DNA of 29,252 nt, from positions 1-29,252 of the forward strand of contig CAZBCK010000003.1 in NCBI GenBank assembly GCA_964490635.1, written 5' to 3'. Source of the stretch: JAYEHC01 sp964490635. Its GTDB lineage: Bacteria > Patescibacteriota > Minisyncoccia > JAHIHE01 > JAGLIN01. Shown here piece by piece: positions 1 to 8,621 of this stretch (positions are counted from its first letter, which is position 1; the number at the start of each line of letters is the position of its first letter). Below the pieces are notes generated by a model that had not been told where the DNA came from, did not search any database, and saw only the letters and a list, made by a program, of their open reading frames with translations. The translations under genes were made by a program, and so were the position numbers.

Positions 1-1445
1 ACGGCAATGTCGGCATAGGGACGACTAGTCCGGCGAATAAGTTAGATGTGGATGGTTCAATAGCAATAGGAAGTTATGCTGGTGTAAATACTGCTCCTAC
101 AAATGGACTAATAGTTTCTGGATATGTTGGATTAAATAATACAGCAGCGGCAGTTAATGGAGTTACTAGATTAGGAGTAACGGGAAATGGAGACTCATTA
201 GGAAATGGTATCGTAGCACTTAAATCTACTTCTGCTAATGGGTATGGTGTTGGAATTACTTTAGACGCTTCTTCATCTTTAGGAGGTGGAGGTCATAAAT
301 ATCTCTTTTTCGCTTCAGGTGCAAGTGATGGTGTTGGAGCAGGTACTTTTTCAATATATGATGGAACGGCAAGCGACTATGTATTTCAAAGTTCTCCAAG
401 TTATTTTAAGACAAATGGAGATTTAACAGTATTAGGCACAGGAAACAGCTCATTTGCAGGCAATGTCGGCATAGGGACGACTACGCCCAATTACAAACTG
501 GAAGTTTCCGGAGCCGTAATGCTGGAAGATATGACTGCCCCAACAGCTTCCGCCGGACATTCCGGAATATACTCCAACGGAGGAGAACTTTTTGCTTTAG
601 ACGCCGGTGGCAACTCAACCCAAATATCTCCCCACAGCTCGGAAGGACTCTGGATATACAATTCAAAAAATCTTAACACCGGCAGAAAAATAAAAATAGA
701 AATGGAACAATTAACCAAAGAAATGGACAGAATGCTTGGAGGAGGATACTTCTTTGAAAATGGAAAAGGATATGAAGGAGAAAATATCATAGAAAGGCTT
801 CAAAAATCCATTTTGGAATTTGAACAAAAAATTAACAATGTAAACAGTTTAACGCTTAATGGCAGTGTGGAAGAATTCGCGCGAGAGCAATCCGAAAACG
901 GAGCGTTGGTTTTTGAAGAAAATATTTCTTTTGAAAGCCACATTGCTTTCAACGGCGACACAGTAGGCAAAGGAAAAATAAAAGCGGGCGATGAGGAAAT
1001 AGAGATTGAATTTGAACAAGAATATGAAAGCGAGCCGATCATAACTTTAACATTCGTTGGAGAAAATATTTTGGACGCTAATTTTAAATATACAATAGTT
1101 GATAAATCTAAAGAAAAGTTTATAATAAAAATTGAGCCTGTTCAAGAAGAAGATATCAGGTTTAATTGGCACGCATTCGGGACAAATAAAGAAAATAAAG
1201 AAGAAGTTGAACAAGAACAAATAGAAACAGAAGAAACAGCCGAAGAAGCGCCAGAAGAAGAAACAGTAGAAGGCGAAGAAGAACCTGAGATTTTGGAAAG
1301 TCCTGTTGAGCAAGAAAAAACAGAAGAAGAAATAGAAGAATATGAAGAAGAATCTGAAATTTTTGAAGAGCCAGATGAAGGAGAAGAACAAGAAGAAGCG
1401 CCAGAAGAAGAAATAGTAGAAGAAGTATTAGTTGAAACAAAATAA
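1..1445 (+). CDS. Fibre-like repeat surface protein, 3' part (5' end outside window)
   Basis: The frame is open to the left edge: reading from base 3 gives GNVGIGTTSPANKLDV directly upstream of the GTG at 48, so the gene starts outside the window. The same motif returns about 152 residues later (GNVGIGTTTPNYKLEV). This repeat is typical of large low-complexity fibre or tail-like proteins of Patescibacteria. After the second copy comes a stretch with ISPHSSEGLWIYNSKN and a probable coiled coil (EMEQLTKEMDRML), then a beta-rich domain ending FNWHAFG, and finally a roughly 85-residue tail dominated by Glu with scattered Pro. A role as an exported, surface-exposed structural or adhesive protein is inference from composition; no catalytic motif is visible. 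The acidic tail grew at least partly by internal duplication. Confidence 0.75.
   Translation, partial: GNVGIGTTSPANKLDVDGSIAIGSYAGVNTAPTNGLIVSGYVGLNNTAAAVNGVTRLGVTGNGDSLGNGIVALKSTSANGYGVGITLDASSSLGGGGHKYLFFASGASDGVGAGTFSIYDGTASDYVFQSSPSYFKTNGDLTVLGTGNSSFAGNVGIGTTTPNYKLEVSGAVMLEDMTAPTASAGHSGIYSNGGELFALDAGGNSTQISPHSSEGLWIYNSKNLNTGRKIKIEMEQLTKEMDRMLGGGYFFENGKGYEGENIIERLQKSILEFEQKINNVNSLTLNGSVEEFAREQSENGALVFEENISFESHIAFNGDTVGKGKIKAGDEEIEIEFEQEYESEPIITLTFVGENILDANFKYTIVDKSKEKFIIKIEPVQEEDIRFNWHAFGTNKENKEEVEQEQIETEETAEEAPEEETVEGEEEPEILESPVEQEKTEEEIEEYEEESEIFEEPDEGEEQEEAPEEEIVEEVLVETK
3..482 (+). repeat. Intragenic direct repeat (two copies 456 bp apart)
   Basis: Bases 3-26 and 459-482 are identical over 24 bp and encode GNVGIGTT in the same frame. 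The spacing of 456 bp is exactly 152 codons. This marks one repeat period of the fibre-like protein. Confidence 0.85.
1242..1413 (+). repeat. Direct repeat in the Glu-rich tail
   Basis: About 22 bases at 1242-1263 recur at 1392-1413, offset by exactly 150 bp (50 codons), both encoding EEAPEEE. The acidic tail therefore contains an in-frame segmental duplication rather than only random Glu codons. Confidence 0.7.
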
Positions 1446-1473
1446 AATTAATAATTAATTTAAACAAAAAACT

Positions 1474-2241
1474 ATGTTGAAAGAAAAAATGAGTGCATCG
1501 CGTTCAAACACAAGCGATAACAAAGCGGGAAGGTTAGGCAAAATAATTGTTGTTTTGCTATTTATAGTTTTAGTCGGCGCGTGCGTTTGGTTATTTATCA
1601 ATTATAACAACGCGCAAAAACAAGTTGATTATTTTTCAAATTTAACCCCAGAAGAAATGAATGAAAAAGCGACAAATGAGTTATTAGAAAAAGTTGGGAA
1701 ATTAATTGTTTTGCCAAATGATCAAGAGCCAATAGTCAGCACAATTCAAGATATAGATGAGCTGGCAAAAGATCAACCTTTTTTTAAAGACGCTCAAAAT
1801 GGAGACAAAGTAATAGTTTATAAAGATAGAGCGATTATTTACAGCTTGACAAAAAATATTTTAATTAATGTTGGGCCTGTTTATACGCAAGAAAATGAGG
1901 AAGAGGCTGACAATCAAAATAAAAACGAAAATTCTAAAATCAATAAAATTGATACTCAACCTGTTGAAAAAAATATCACTCTTGAAATTAGAAATGGAAG
2001 TGAAACAGCAGGGCTTGCCGCTGAATTAAAGAATAAGCTGTCTGCTGAAAAAAATTATAAGGTTATAAGCGTGAATAATGCGACACGCAAAAATTATAAC
2101 GAAAACATATTAGTTAATTTAAACGGAAAAGATGTTAGCAAATTAGAAGAAGAGCTTGGGACGCAAGCAATAAATTTTCTGCCGGAAGGAGAAGTCCAAA
2201 GCGTGGCTGATGTTGTGATTATTTTAGGCAACAAAAAATAA
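1474..2241 (+). CDS. Membrane-anchored LytR_C domain protein
   Basis: 255 residues. A short basic N-terminus is followed by one hydrophobic helix at about residues 24-43 (IIVVLLFIVLVGACVWLFI), consistent with a signal anchor and an outside C-terminus. The last 90 residues (from LEIRNGSETAGLAAELKNKL to the terminal ADVVIILG) match the pattern of the LytR C-terminal domain (LytR_C), often found at the end of LytR-CpsA-Psr proteins but here without the LCP catalytic domain. The middle (about 65-125) contains VIVYKDRAIIYS and is not recognised. The start at 1474 is the first ATG; an alternative in-frame ATG lies at 1489, and neither has a good Shine-Dalgarno. The gene follows the fibre-like gene by 28 bp, so co-transcription is possible. 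A cell-envelope role is inferred; the precise function is unknown. Confidence 0.75.
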   Translation: MLKEKMSASRSNTSDNKAGRLGKIIVVLLFIVLVGACVWLFINYNNAQKQVDYFSNLTPEEMNEKATNELLEKVGKLIVLPNDQEPIVSTIQDIDELAKDQPFFKDAQNGDKVIVYKDRAIIYSLTKNILINVGPVYTQENEEEADNQNKNENSKINKIDTQPVEKNITLEIRNGSETAGLAAELKNKLSAEKNYKVISVNNATRKNYNENILVNLNGKDVSKLEEELGTQAINFLPEGEVQSVADVVIILGNKK

Positions 2242-2274
2242 TTCCTTTATTCCTTTACGGAAACTATAGCGTTC

Positions 2275-2311
2275 TGTCATTCCCGCAGAGGCGAGAATAA
2301 CAGGAATGACA
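2275..2311. repeat. Small palindromic repeat (TGTCATTCC family)
   Basis: Terminal arms TGTCATTCC (2275-2283) and GGAATGACA (2303-2311) are exact inverted repeats around a purine-rich centre. The same termini appear in other copies in this window (5412-5437, 27823-27849, 28408-28540). It lies in the 146-bp gap between two genes. Confidence 0.7.
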
Positions 2312-2387
2312 AAAAAGATAAATGTAAAGGAAGTAGCTGAATTGTGGACGAAGAGCTGATGAACGCAACAATAAAATTTATTTGAAA

Positions 2388-4931
2388 ATGAAAAAAGAAA
2401 TTGTCAAAAGTTTGGAGTTTCTCGTGATGACGGTGATGATTATCGTCGCCATTCCTGTTTTTGCGTCTTCAACTAGCGGAATCATAGATAATAATCATAA
2501 ATACGCTTGGAGTGAAAATGTTGGCTGGATAAACTTTAAGACAGATAATGGGAATATTAGCATTACTGATTCGGAACTTTCCGGTTATGCCTGGAGTTCC
2601 GGTTATGGCTGGATAAATTTATCGCCTCCCACATCTGGCGTGAATAACGACGGATCGGGAAATCTTTCCGGTTACGCCTGGGGTGAGAATGTGGGCTGGA
2701 TTGATTTTTCCGGAGTCGCGATTAATTCCGATGGATATTTCTCAGGATACGCCAACAGCGTTATTGCCGGTCAAATCAGTTTTAATTGTTCCAATACTGA
2801 TTCCTGCGCGAATTCGGATTTCAAACTGCGGACCGACTGGCGTCCGCGCGAAGAACGACCTATTTGCAACAACGCTACTGACGATGACAACGATGGGTTA
2901 ACAGACTATCCTGCCGACCCGGGCTGTTCTTCTTTGGATGACGAAGATGAAACGGATCCGGGCAGCGGACTTCCGCCTTCGGCGTATAACTCTCCTTTAT
3001 CTCCTCCTCCGTCTTCAAATAATCCGGGAGGAGTTTTTAGCGTTGTAATAAATAATAATGATGAATATACAAACAACAAAACGGTTTTATTAAAATTAAC
3101 TGCCGGAGAAAATACGGCGAGAATGGCTATCTCAAATAGCATTAAATTTGTGAACGCCAGCCAAATACCATTTCAAGAAAATATGGAATGGGAAATAAAT
3201 AATAGCGGAATTGTCTATGCCAGATTCTATACCAAATACGGGTATAAATCCCAAACTGTTTCGGACAGTATTATTCTGGATAATATTGCTCCGAAAATTA
3301 AAATAACCGGGATTAAAGATTATTACGATTCTGCGGAAGATGTTATTTTAATCGCCAAAACTGAAGCAAACGCAGAAGTTGTTTTATACTGGGATGAAAA
3401 ATACGGTTTAGCTTATGCTGATGGACAAGGAGAATTAATAATGAATTTGGGAAAAATGCCAGCGGGCGATTATCGACTGGAATTATTTTCCATAGATTTG
3501 GCTGGAAATAAAGGAGATGTTTTGTTCGCCAATTTAATAATTAAAAAAGTCAAAAAAACAAAAGAAATCTCTGAAAATCAGGAAAATAAACCGATAGAGC
3601 AAGTACAACAAAAATTTTATGAACCGATTATTTCTCCCAAAAACAAATTTTCTGAAGAACTGATCGAAAAAATATCAAAATTTTTTGAACCTGTATTTCC
3701 AAAATTTCCTAAGTCAAAACCCAAAAAGCCAAAAGAAATAATTACAATTCCGAAAAAGACACCTTTAGTGATGCGTAATCAATGGAATCTTTTTCCTCAA
3801 GAGCAAATTAATGAATTTGTTTTAGCTCCGTTGCCGAAAGGATTGAAACGGCTGGCGAAGAAATTCCCGAAACTTCAGGAAACTTTTGACAAAGTGGGAA
3901 TTGATAAAATTACCGATCTCAAAAAGTTGCGAAATTCAGAATTGTCTCTTCCCGGACTTTCCAAGTATTCATTATTCTCAAAAAAGGAACTGGCGCTTTT
4001 GAAAAATATTCCTTTAAGCAAGCTTCCAAGCGAAATCAAAAACAAAATTCCGTCGGAAATGATTTTCGCGAGAATAGGAGATGAAAAAAGCATTGATTTT
4101 GATATTAAATTAAACATTAGCGATCAAGGTAAAATTCAACAAAGGATAAACGCTATTTCAGGACAAAAACTCATTTTAACAGTCAGACCTGAAAGAAAAG
4201 CAAAAAGCGTCTATGGATATTTGGCGTTTACCGAAAGAAAGAATCAAAAATTTAGTTTTCAAAATGAAATTCCAAAAAATAAATTTTGCAATTTGTTTAA
4301 TTCCATTATTTTTGCCAAACCGGTCTTTGCCGAAAATTACGCGAATGAAGTGGAAGAGGAATTTATTTCTCAAAAATTTTCTTATGCGGACAAAGACAAT
4401 GATGGTCTCTGGATTGCTGAGATCGTAGCTCCGATAGTAGAGGGCGAATATGAAGTTATAACTTTGATAGAATACGAAGATCCCGATTTGGGAACGCGAA
4501 TGATCAGGCTGACAACCATTGTTGACCCGGAAGGATATGTATATGAAATGATAAAAGATCAAGAATTAAGAATTAGGAACGCGACTGTTTCCATCTACCA
4601 GCTGAATTCTGAAAGTGACGAATATGAACTTTGGCAAGCCGACAATTACCGACAAAAAAATCCGCAGACAACAGACGCGACCGGTCGCTATTCATTTCTT
4701 GTCCCAGAGGGAACTTACTATCTTGCGGTTGAAGCCGCGGATTATTCATTTTATCAATCCGAACCTTTTACTATCCAAGAAGGTTTCGGAATTCATCAAA
4801 ATATTAAGCTAAAATCGAAAAACGCTTGGTTAAAAATTATTGATTGGAAAGTTATCGCAATTTTACTGCTGTTCGTTTTAGTGGTTTGGAATTTTTGGAG
4901 AGATAAAAAAAGAAGCTTTCATAATTCATAA
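2388..4931 (+). CDS. Secreted multidomain surface protein with GYAWSENVGWI repeats and C-terminal anchor
   Basis: 847 residues from the ATG at 2388; a TTG at 2382 would add two residues and is less likely. The N-terminus is a signal peptide ending near FASS. It is followed by three aromatic repeats of the type YAWSENVGWINF / GYAWSSGYGWINL / GYAWGENVGWIDF, then an Asp-rich DDDNDGLTDYPADPGC segment resembling calcium-binding thrombospondin type 3-like loops, and a Pro/Ser linker. Next come Ig-like beta segments with IAPKIKITG and LFSIDLAGN, a Lys/Pro-rich central part, a second DKDNDG site, and near the C-terminus a carboxypeptidase-regulatory-like fold (TDATGRYSFLVPEGTYYLAVEA). A final hydrophobic helix plus basic tail (LLLFVLVVWNFWRDKKR) should anchor it in the membrane. 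No enzyme motif is seen; an adhesive or structural surface role is inferred. Confidence 0.75.
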   Translation: MKKEIVKSLEFLVMTVMIIVAIPVFASSTSGIIDNNHKYAWSENVGWINFKTDNGNISITDSELSGYAWSSGYGWINLSPPTSGVNNDGSGNLSGYAWGENVGWIDFSGVAINSDGYFSGYANSVIAGQISFNCSNTDSCANSDFKLRTDWRPREERPICNNATDDDNDGLTDYPADPGCSSLDDEDETDPGSGLPPSAYNSPLSPPPSSNNPGGVFSVVINNNDEYTNNKTVLLKLTAGENTARMAISNSIKFVNASQIPFQENMEWEINNSGIVYARFYTKYGYKSQTVSDSIILDNIAPKIKITGIKDYYDSAEDVILIAKTEANAEVVLYWDEKYGLAYADGQGELIMNLGKMPAGDYRLELFSIDLAGNKGDVLFANLIIKKVKKTKEISENQENKPIEQVQQKFYEPIISPKNKFSEELIEKISKFFEPVFPKFPKSKPKKPKEIITIPKKTPLVMRNQWNLFPQEQINEFVLAPLPKGLKRLAKKFPKLQETFDKVGIDKITDLKKLRNSELSLPGLSKYSLFSKKELALLKNIPLSKLPSEIKNKIPSEMIFARIGDEKSIDFDIKLNISDQGKIQQRINAISGQKLILTVRPERKAKSVYGYLAFTERKNQKFSFQNEIPKNKFCNLFNSIIFAKPVFAENYANEVEEEFISQKFSYADKDNDGLWIAEIVAPIVEGEYEVITLIEYEDPDLGTRMIRLTTIVDPEGYVYEMIKDQELRIRNATVSIYQLNSESDEYELWQADNYRQKNPQTTDATGRYSFLVPEGTYYLAVEAADYSFYQSEPFTIQEGFGIHQNIKLKSKNAWLKIIDWKVIAILLLFVLVVWNFWRDKKRSFHNS

Positions 4932-4939
4932 TTCATAAT
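4919..4939 (+). repeat. Heptamer tandem repeat across a stop codon
   Basis: Three exact copies of TCATAAT (4919-4925, 4926-4932, 4933-4939). The run spans the TAA stop of the preceding surface-protein gene, so the last residues of that protein are encoded by the repeat. Confidence 0.75.
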
Positions 4940-4950
4940 TTATAAACACT

Positions 4951-5310
4951 ATGTCAAAACAAACAAAAATTTTATCAATTGTTATTATTGTTCTCATCGC
5001 AAGCAATATCTTTTTTGCCGCAAAATATTTTTTGTTGCGGGAAGAATTTAATCAAGTTAAAGCTATTGCGAATGCAAAAAATACCAATGAAAAAGCTTTA
5101 AATTTTACCAAGCTTTTTGTCGCGGAAGTTTTAAAAGCTGATGGTGAGGTTGATTTTGAAACGCGCTTGAAACTGGAAAATGCGGTTCGCGAATTAAATA
5201 ATGATGAAATTTTATCCCAGTGGCAAAAATTTATAGAAAGCGAAACAGAAGAAGACGCGCAAGTGGAAGTCAAGAATTTGTTGGAAATGTTAATTAAAGA
5301 AATTGAATAG
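4951..5310 (+). CDS. Small membrane-anchored hypothetical protein
   Basis: 119 residues. An N-terminal hydrophobic helix (about residues 8-27, ILSIVIIVLIASNIFFAAKYF) is followed by a soluble, helical, acidic domain with many Glu and Lys (RLKLENAVRELNNDEILSQW). It probably sits in the cytoplasmic membrane with the helical domain exposed. It begins 19 bp after the large surface protein and runs in the same direction, so it may be its co-transcribed partner. No named family is recognised. Confidence 0.65.
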   Translation: MSKQTKILSIVIIVLIASNIFFAAKYFLLREEFNQVKAIANAKNTNEKALNFTKLFVAEVLKADGEVDFETRLKLENAVRELNNDEILSQWQKFIESETEEDAQVEVKNLLEMLIKEIE

Positions 5311-5328
5311 CAAGCTCTGCTATAAAAT

Positions 5329-5361
5329 GTGAAATAGACTAACTTGTTCTAATAATTTCAC
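5329..5361 (+). terminator. Weak hairpin after the small anchored protein, possible terminator
   Basis: GTGAAAT (5329-5335) pairs with ATTTCAC (5355-5361), followed by TTTTG. The stem is short, the loop is long and the T-run is brief, so this is only a possible terminator. Confidence 0.3.
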
Positions 5362-5411
5362 TTTTGCAAATTAAAAAAAATATATGAAGAATATTGTTCG
5401 TTGAGACTTAC

Positions 5412-5437
5412 CGGATTCTCGCCTCCGCGGGAATGAC
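5412..5437. repeat. Degenerate TGTCATTCC-family hairpin
   Basis: CGGATTCTCGCC followed by TCCGCGGGAATGACA forms an imperfect hairpin and matches the intact copy at 27823-27849 inside the Mur ligase gene, with a few substitutions. It lies in the 205-bp intergenic stretch before the GT39 gene, which holds nothing else recognisable apart from the hairpin at 5329-5361. Confidence 0.65.
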
Positions 5438-5515
5438 AAAAATAATGGGAATTATTTTAACAAGTTGGTATAAAGTGAAGAAGTCTTATAATTTAGAAAG
5501 TTGATTGATATAAAT

Positions 5516-7108
5516 ATGAAAAATTTAAATTTTTTTTATAAGTTTCTAAATAACGAAAAATATTATCCTTGGTATATTCTGATTTTAAGCGTTGCTGTTT
5601 TATTTTTTCAATTGGAAGGATCAGTTGGTAATTGGGACGAAGCTGCTTATAGCCAGATCGCTAAAGAAGGTTTGCAGTCAAATAATTGGATTGATTTTCA
5701 TTATTTCGGGAAATTGTGGTTTGAAAAACCGCCTCTTGTGATTTGGCTGACGATGACCTCGTTTAAGATTTTTGGAATTAATGAATTTGCCGTCTGGTTT
5801 TTTCCGGTAATTTTTGGAATTTTTGGTGTAGTTGGAACATATTATTTGGGCAAGTATTTATTCAATTCAAAAGTAGGATTGTTTGCTGCGTTAGTTCTTC
5901 TGTCTATTCCACACTATATTCTAATGGCCAGAAATAATATGATGGATATATTTTTGGTAAGTAATTCTGTTGTATCTTTTTTATTTTTAATCAAGTCTAA
6001 AAAGAACACTAAATATCTAATTTTGTCAGCGGTGTTTTTGGGTTTGGCGTTTATATCAAAAAATGTTATTGCGCTGTTAAATCTGCCGGTGTTTTTTTAT
6101 TATCTTTATATAGATAATCAGCTAAGTACTCTGAAAAATAAATATTTTTATTTGTCCGTCGTTGTATTTTTAGCGATAACATTGCCTTGGCATCTTGTTA
6201 TGTTTCTTAAATATAAATGGGATTTTTGGAACAGTTATGTCGGTTTTCACTTAATAACAAGATATATGGAAAATGTTGTTATTGGCGGATCGGAAGATAT
6301 TCTGCACTATTTTAAAGTTATCGTTTTGAGAAGCGGTTCGTGGTGGTTTGTTTTTTTGGCTCTTTCGCCGATTATCTTAAAGGATATTTTGAATAAAATA
6401 AACCGTCAAAAATTATATCTGCTCATCTTTTGGATAGCGCTAGTTATTTTATTTTTTACATCTTCCTCAACAAAAGTGCACCATTATATCTTGCCGATGT
6501 ATATTCCATTTTCAATCTTAATTGCCTACGGGATGTATCAAGCATATCTAAAAAAATCAATCTTTTTGGTAATAGCCATTTTTTCATTATTTATAAGTGT
6601 AAGTCAAGAGGCAATTTTGCGGGTAGCCGATTTTGGAGAATCAATGTTATTGCTTCCATTTATTTTGCACAATACATTTTTCAATTATGAATATATAATT
6701 TACGCTATTACTACTATTACAATTGCGTTCATATTCTATAATTATTTTTCAGGAAACAGAAAATTTTCTTTAAAAATCTCACTGATCCTCATTTATCTTT
6801 TCGCCGCGCTCTTACCGTTAAAACCGGATAGGTTTCCATTATCCAGGGAAGTGATGAAACTTTCTGAAGGTAAAAAAATAGAAACAATTTACTATTTTGA
6901 CTATTACAATAAAAACGCCGGAGGATCTTTGAGATATTATAATTACCCGATTAAAATAGAAGTATTAAATAAATTGGAGGGAAATAATTATATTGAAGGC
7001 AGTTCTTCCTACTGTTTGATTAACAGAACTGATTTTAGCACTAGCGATAATTTAAACAAATCGGAGAAATTGGATTATGATTTTTATCCATGTGAGATTG
7101 CAAAATAA
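5516..7108 (+). CDS. GT39/ArnT-like membrane glycosyltransferase
   Basis: 530 residues from ATG 5516; a TTG at 5501 in the same frame is less likely. A polytopic membrane protein with about ten hydrophobic helices. The first loop carries WDEAAYSQIAKEG, the acidic motif expected at the catalytic site of the GT-C fold (PMT/ArnT family), followed by EKPPLVIWL, also typical of the family. TKVHHYILPMYIPFSILIAYG matches the conserved late helix of ArnT-like enzymes. Such enzymes transfer a sugar from a polyprenyl-phosphate carrier to a lipid, protein or glycan on the outer face of the membrane; acceptor and sugar cannot be read from the sequence. Immediately downstream is a broken GT2 gene of the polyprenyl-phosphate glycosyltransferase type, which would ordinarily make the donor. 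Confidence 0.85.
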   Translation: MKNLNFFYKFLNNEKYYPWYILILSVAVLFFQLEGSVGNWDEAAYSQIAKEGLQSNNWIDFHYFGKLWFEKPPLVIWLTMTSFKIFGINEFAVWFFPVIFGIFGVVGTYYLGKYLFNSKVGLFAALVLLSIPHYILMARNNMMDIFLVSNSVVSFLFLIKSKKNTKYLILSAVFLGLAFISKNVIALLNLPVFFYYLYIDNQLSTLKNKYFYLSVVVFLAITLPWHLVMFLKYKWDFWNSYVGFHLITRYMENVVIGGSEDILHYFKVIVLRSGSWWFVFLALSPIILKDILNKINRQKLYLLIFWIALVILFFTSSSTKVHHYILPMYIPFSILIAYGMYQAYLKKSIFLVIAIFSLFISVSQEAILRVADFGESMLLLPFILHNTFFNYEYIIYAITTITIAFIFYNYFSGNRKFSLKISLILIYLFAALLPLKPDRFPLSREVMKLSEGKKIETIYYFDYYNKNAGGSLRYYNYPIKIEVLNKLEGNNYIEGSSSYCLINRTDFSTSDNLNKSEKLDYDFYPCEIAK

Positions 7109-7221
7109 AAGAACGAAAGTGATATGATATTGTGTTATCTTATTTTTTATTTTATTGATTAATACCCGCAAGATTAGATTAACCTGTTTTAATTAAATAA
7201 AATTTGTGTTAAAATATAGAT

Positions 7222-7580
7222 ATGGGAAAAGAAATTTATACCTGTCTATAATGAAAAAGAGTGATAAAGGAAACACTATTCAGATTCAGTATAATGATTT
7301 TTTTCCGTCAAAAATTATAATAGCGAGATAATTGTTGTTAATGATGATTCTTGTGATAATACGATTGCTATTGTAAAGGAATTGAAGCCAGTAATTAAAA
7401 AACCTGACTATGGGGATTTGATGTTGAGATTTTGGCTTTGGCGGATAAATTTGGATATAAAATAAAGTCGGCGCCGATCGTCTGGAAGAATAAAAAAAAT
7501 AGCAAGATGCGTCTAAAAGATTGCGCCTTAACGCTGGCAGATTTGTTTAAAATAAAAATGAATTTAATAAGAAAAAAAAT
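7222..7580 (+). pseudogene. Decayed GT2 polyprenyl-phosphate sugar synthase (centre deleted)
   Basis: Fragments in different frames add up to the two ends of a DPM1-like GT2 glycosyltransferase. IPVYNEKE (from 7238) is followed at once by stops. After a frame change comes EIIVVNDDSCDNTIAIVKEL (about 7321-7390), the N-terminal nucleotide-binding segment. After another shift near 7415 comes FDVEILALADKFGYKIKSAP and then IVWKNKKNSKMRLKDC (about 7419-7530), the C-terminal signature of this family. The central part with the DxD catalytic region, roughly 150 residues in intact homologues, is missing. The decayed tail runs in frame into the next gene without a stop. It probably once supplied polyprenyl-phosphate sugar for the GT39 enzyme upstream. 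No other gene is seen in 7109-7580. Confidence 0.8.
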
Positions 7581-8594
7581 ATGACAAAAAATAAAAGAGA
7601 GAAAATTTTTTCACAATTAAGAAAAGATCTTGTAAGCGGAACATGGGTTGTCTATTCAACAAAAAGAAATGAAAGACCTGATTTTTCAAAAAGAAAGTCA
7701 CAAGAAAAAGAAAGTAAAAAAAATAAAAAGAATTGTCCGTTTTGTAAAGAAAATATATCCAGTCAGGAAAAAGATGTTTTGGTATATTTGAAAAATAATA
7801 ATGATTGGAGCTTGAAAGTATTTCCGAATAAATTTCCAGCGCTCTATTCTAAATATAAAGATATTAACAAAAGGGAGCATGGACCGTTTGAGGTAATAGA
7901 CGGAGTGGGGTATCACGAAGTTTTGGTAACCGAAGATCACGAAAAAGATATTCCGGATATGGAAATTGAAAGCGTTGCCGAAATAATAGACGCTTATCAA
8001 GAGAGATACATAGCGCTGATGAATAGAAAGCATATAAAATATATTTGCATTTTTAAAAATTATGGATCCGAAGCAGGAGCATCTGTTAGGCATCCGCACA
8101 GTCAAATAATTGCAATGCCCGTGATAGATCCCGATGTTTTCAGGAGTCTGAGTGGAAGCGAGGAGTATCATAAATCTCATTTGGAATGTGTCCATTGCAC
8201 AATGATTGAATGGGAAAAAAAGAGTGGCAAAAGAATAATATTTGAAAATGAGGAATTCATTATTATTTGTCCGTTTGTTTCCCGAGTGCCTTTTGAAATG
8301 AGAATTTATCCAAAAAGACATCTGTCATATTTTGAAAGAATTACAGATGAACAAAAAATAAAATTGGCCGAAGCGATGAAATTTTGTTTATCAAAATTAA
8401 AAAAGAATTTAAACGATCCGGCCTATAATTTATTTTTACATACTGCGCCATGCAACGGACAAATCTATGATCACTATCATTGGCATTTTGAAATTTTCCC
8501 AAAAACAAATATTTGGGCTGGACTTGAACTTGGCACAGGAATAGAGGTTTGCTCGGTTATTCCCGAAAGAGCGGCGCGGATATTGAAGGAGTGA
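7581..8594 (+). CDS. galT: Galactose-1-phosphate uridylyltransferase-like protein (HIT superfamily)
   Basis: 337 residues. Domain order fits GalT: an N-terminal part with DLVSGTWVVYSTKRNERP, the zinc-binding pair CPFC (52-55), a second Cys pair CVHC in the middle, the catalytic HPHSQ (171-175) and the C-terminal HYHWHFEI. The HPH motif carries the histidine that becomes uridylylated in GalT. Classic GalT exchanges UMP between UDP-glucose and galactose-1-phosphate in the Leloir pathway. Relatives act on other sugar phosphates with ADP or UDP, so substrate identity is uncertain. It follows the GT2 remnant directly and precedes parA by 27 bp. The start is the ATG at 7581; the reading frame is open upstream, but that region is pseudogene. 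Confidence 0.8.
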   Translation: MTKNKREKIFSQLRKDLVSGTWVVYSTKRNERPDFSKRKSQEKESKKNKKNCPFCKENISSQEKDVLVYLKNNNDWSLKVFPNKFPALYSKYKDINKREHGPFEVIDGVGYHEVLVTEDHEKDIPDMEIESVAEIIDAYQERYIALMNRKHIKYICIFKNYGSEAGASVRHPHSQIIAMPVIDPDVFRSLSGSEEYHKSHLECVHCTMIEWEKKSGKRIIFENEEFIIICPFVSRVPFEMRIYPKRHLSYFERITDEQKIKLAEAMKFCLSKLKKNLNDPAYNLFLHTAPCNGQIYDHYHWHFEIFPKTNIWAGLELGTGIEVCSVIPERAARILKE

Positions 8595-8621
8595 AAAATA
8601 TAATCAAAATAATTTTTTAGT

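Noticed and set aside
1047..1467. Long minus-strand frames rich in Phe and Leu
   Set aside because: They are the mirror image of Glu/Lys codons of the acidic tail and have no initiation signals.
7698..8321. 207-codon minus-strand frame inside galT
   Set aside because: It is a shadow of the clearly recognisable GalT-like gene, has no family features and fully overlaps it.
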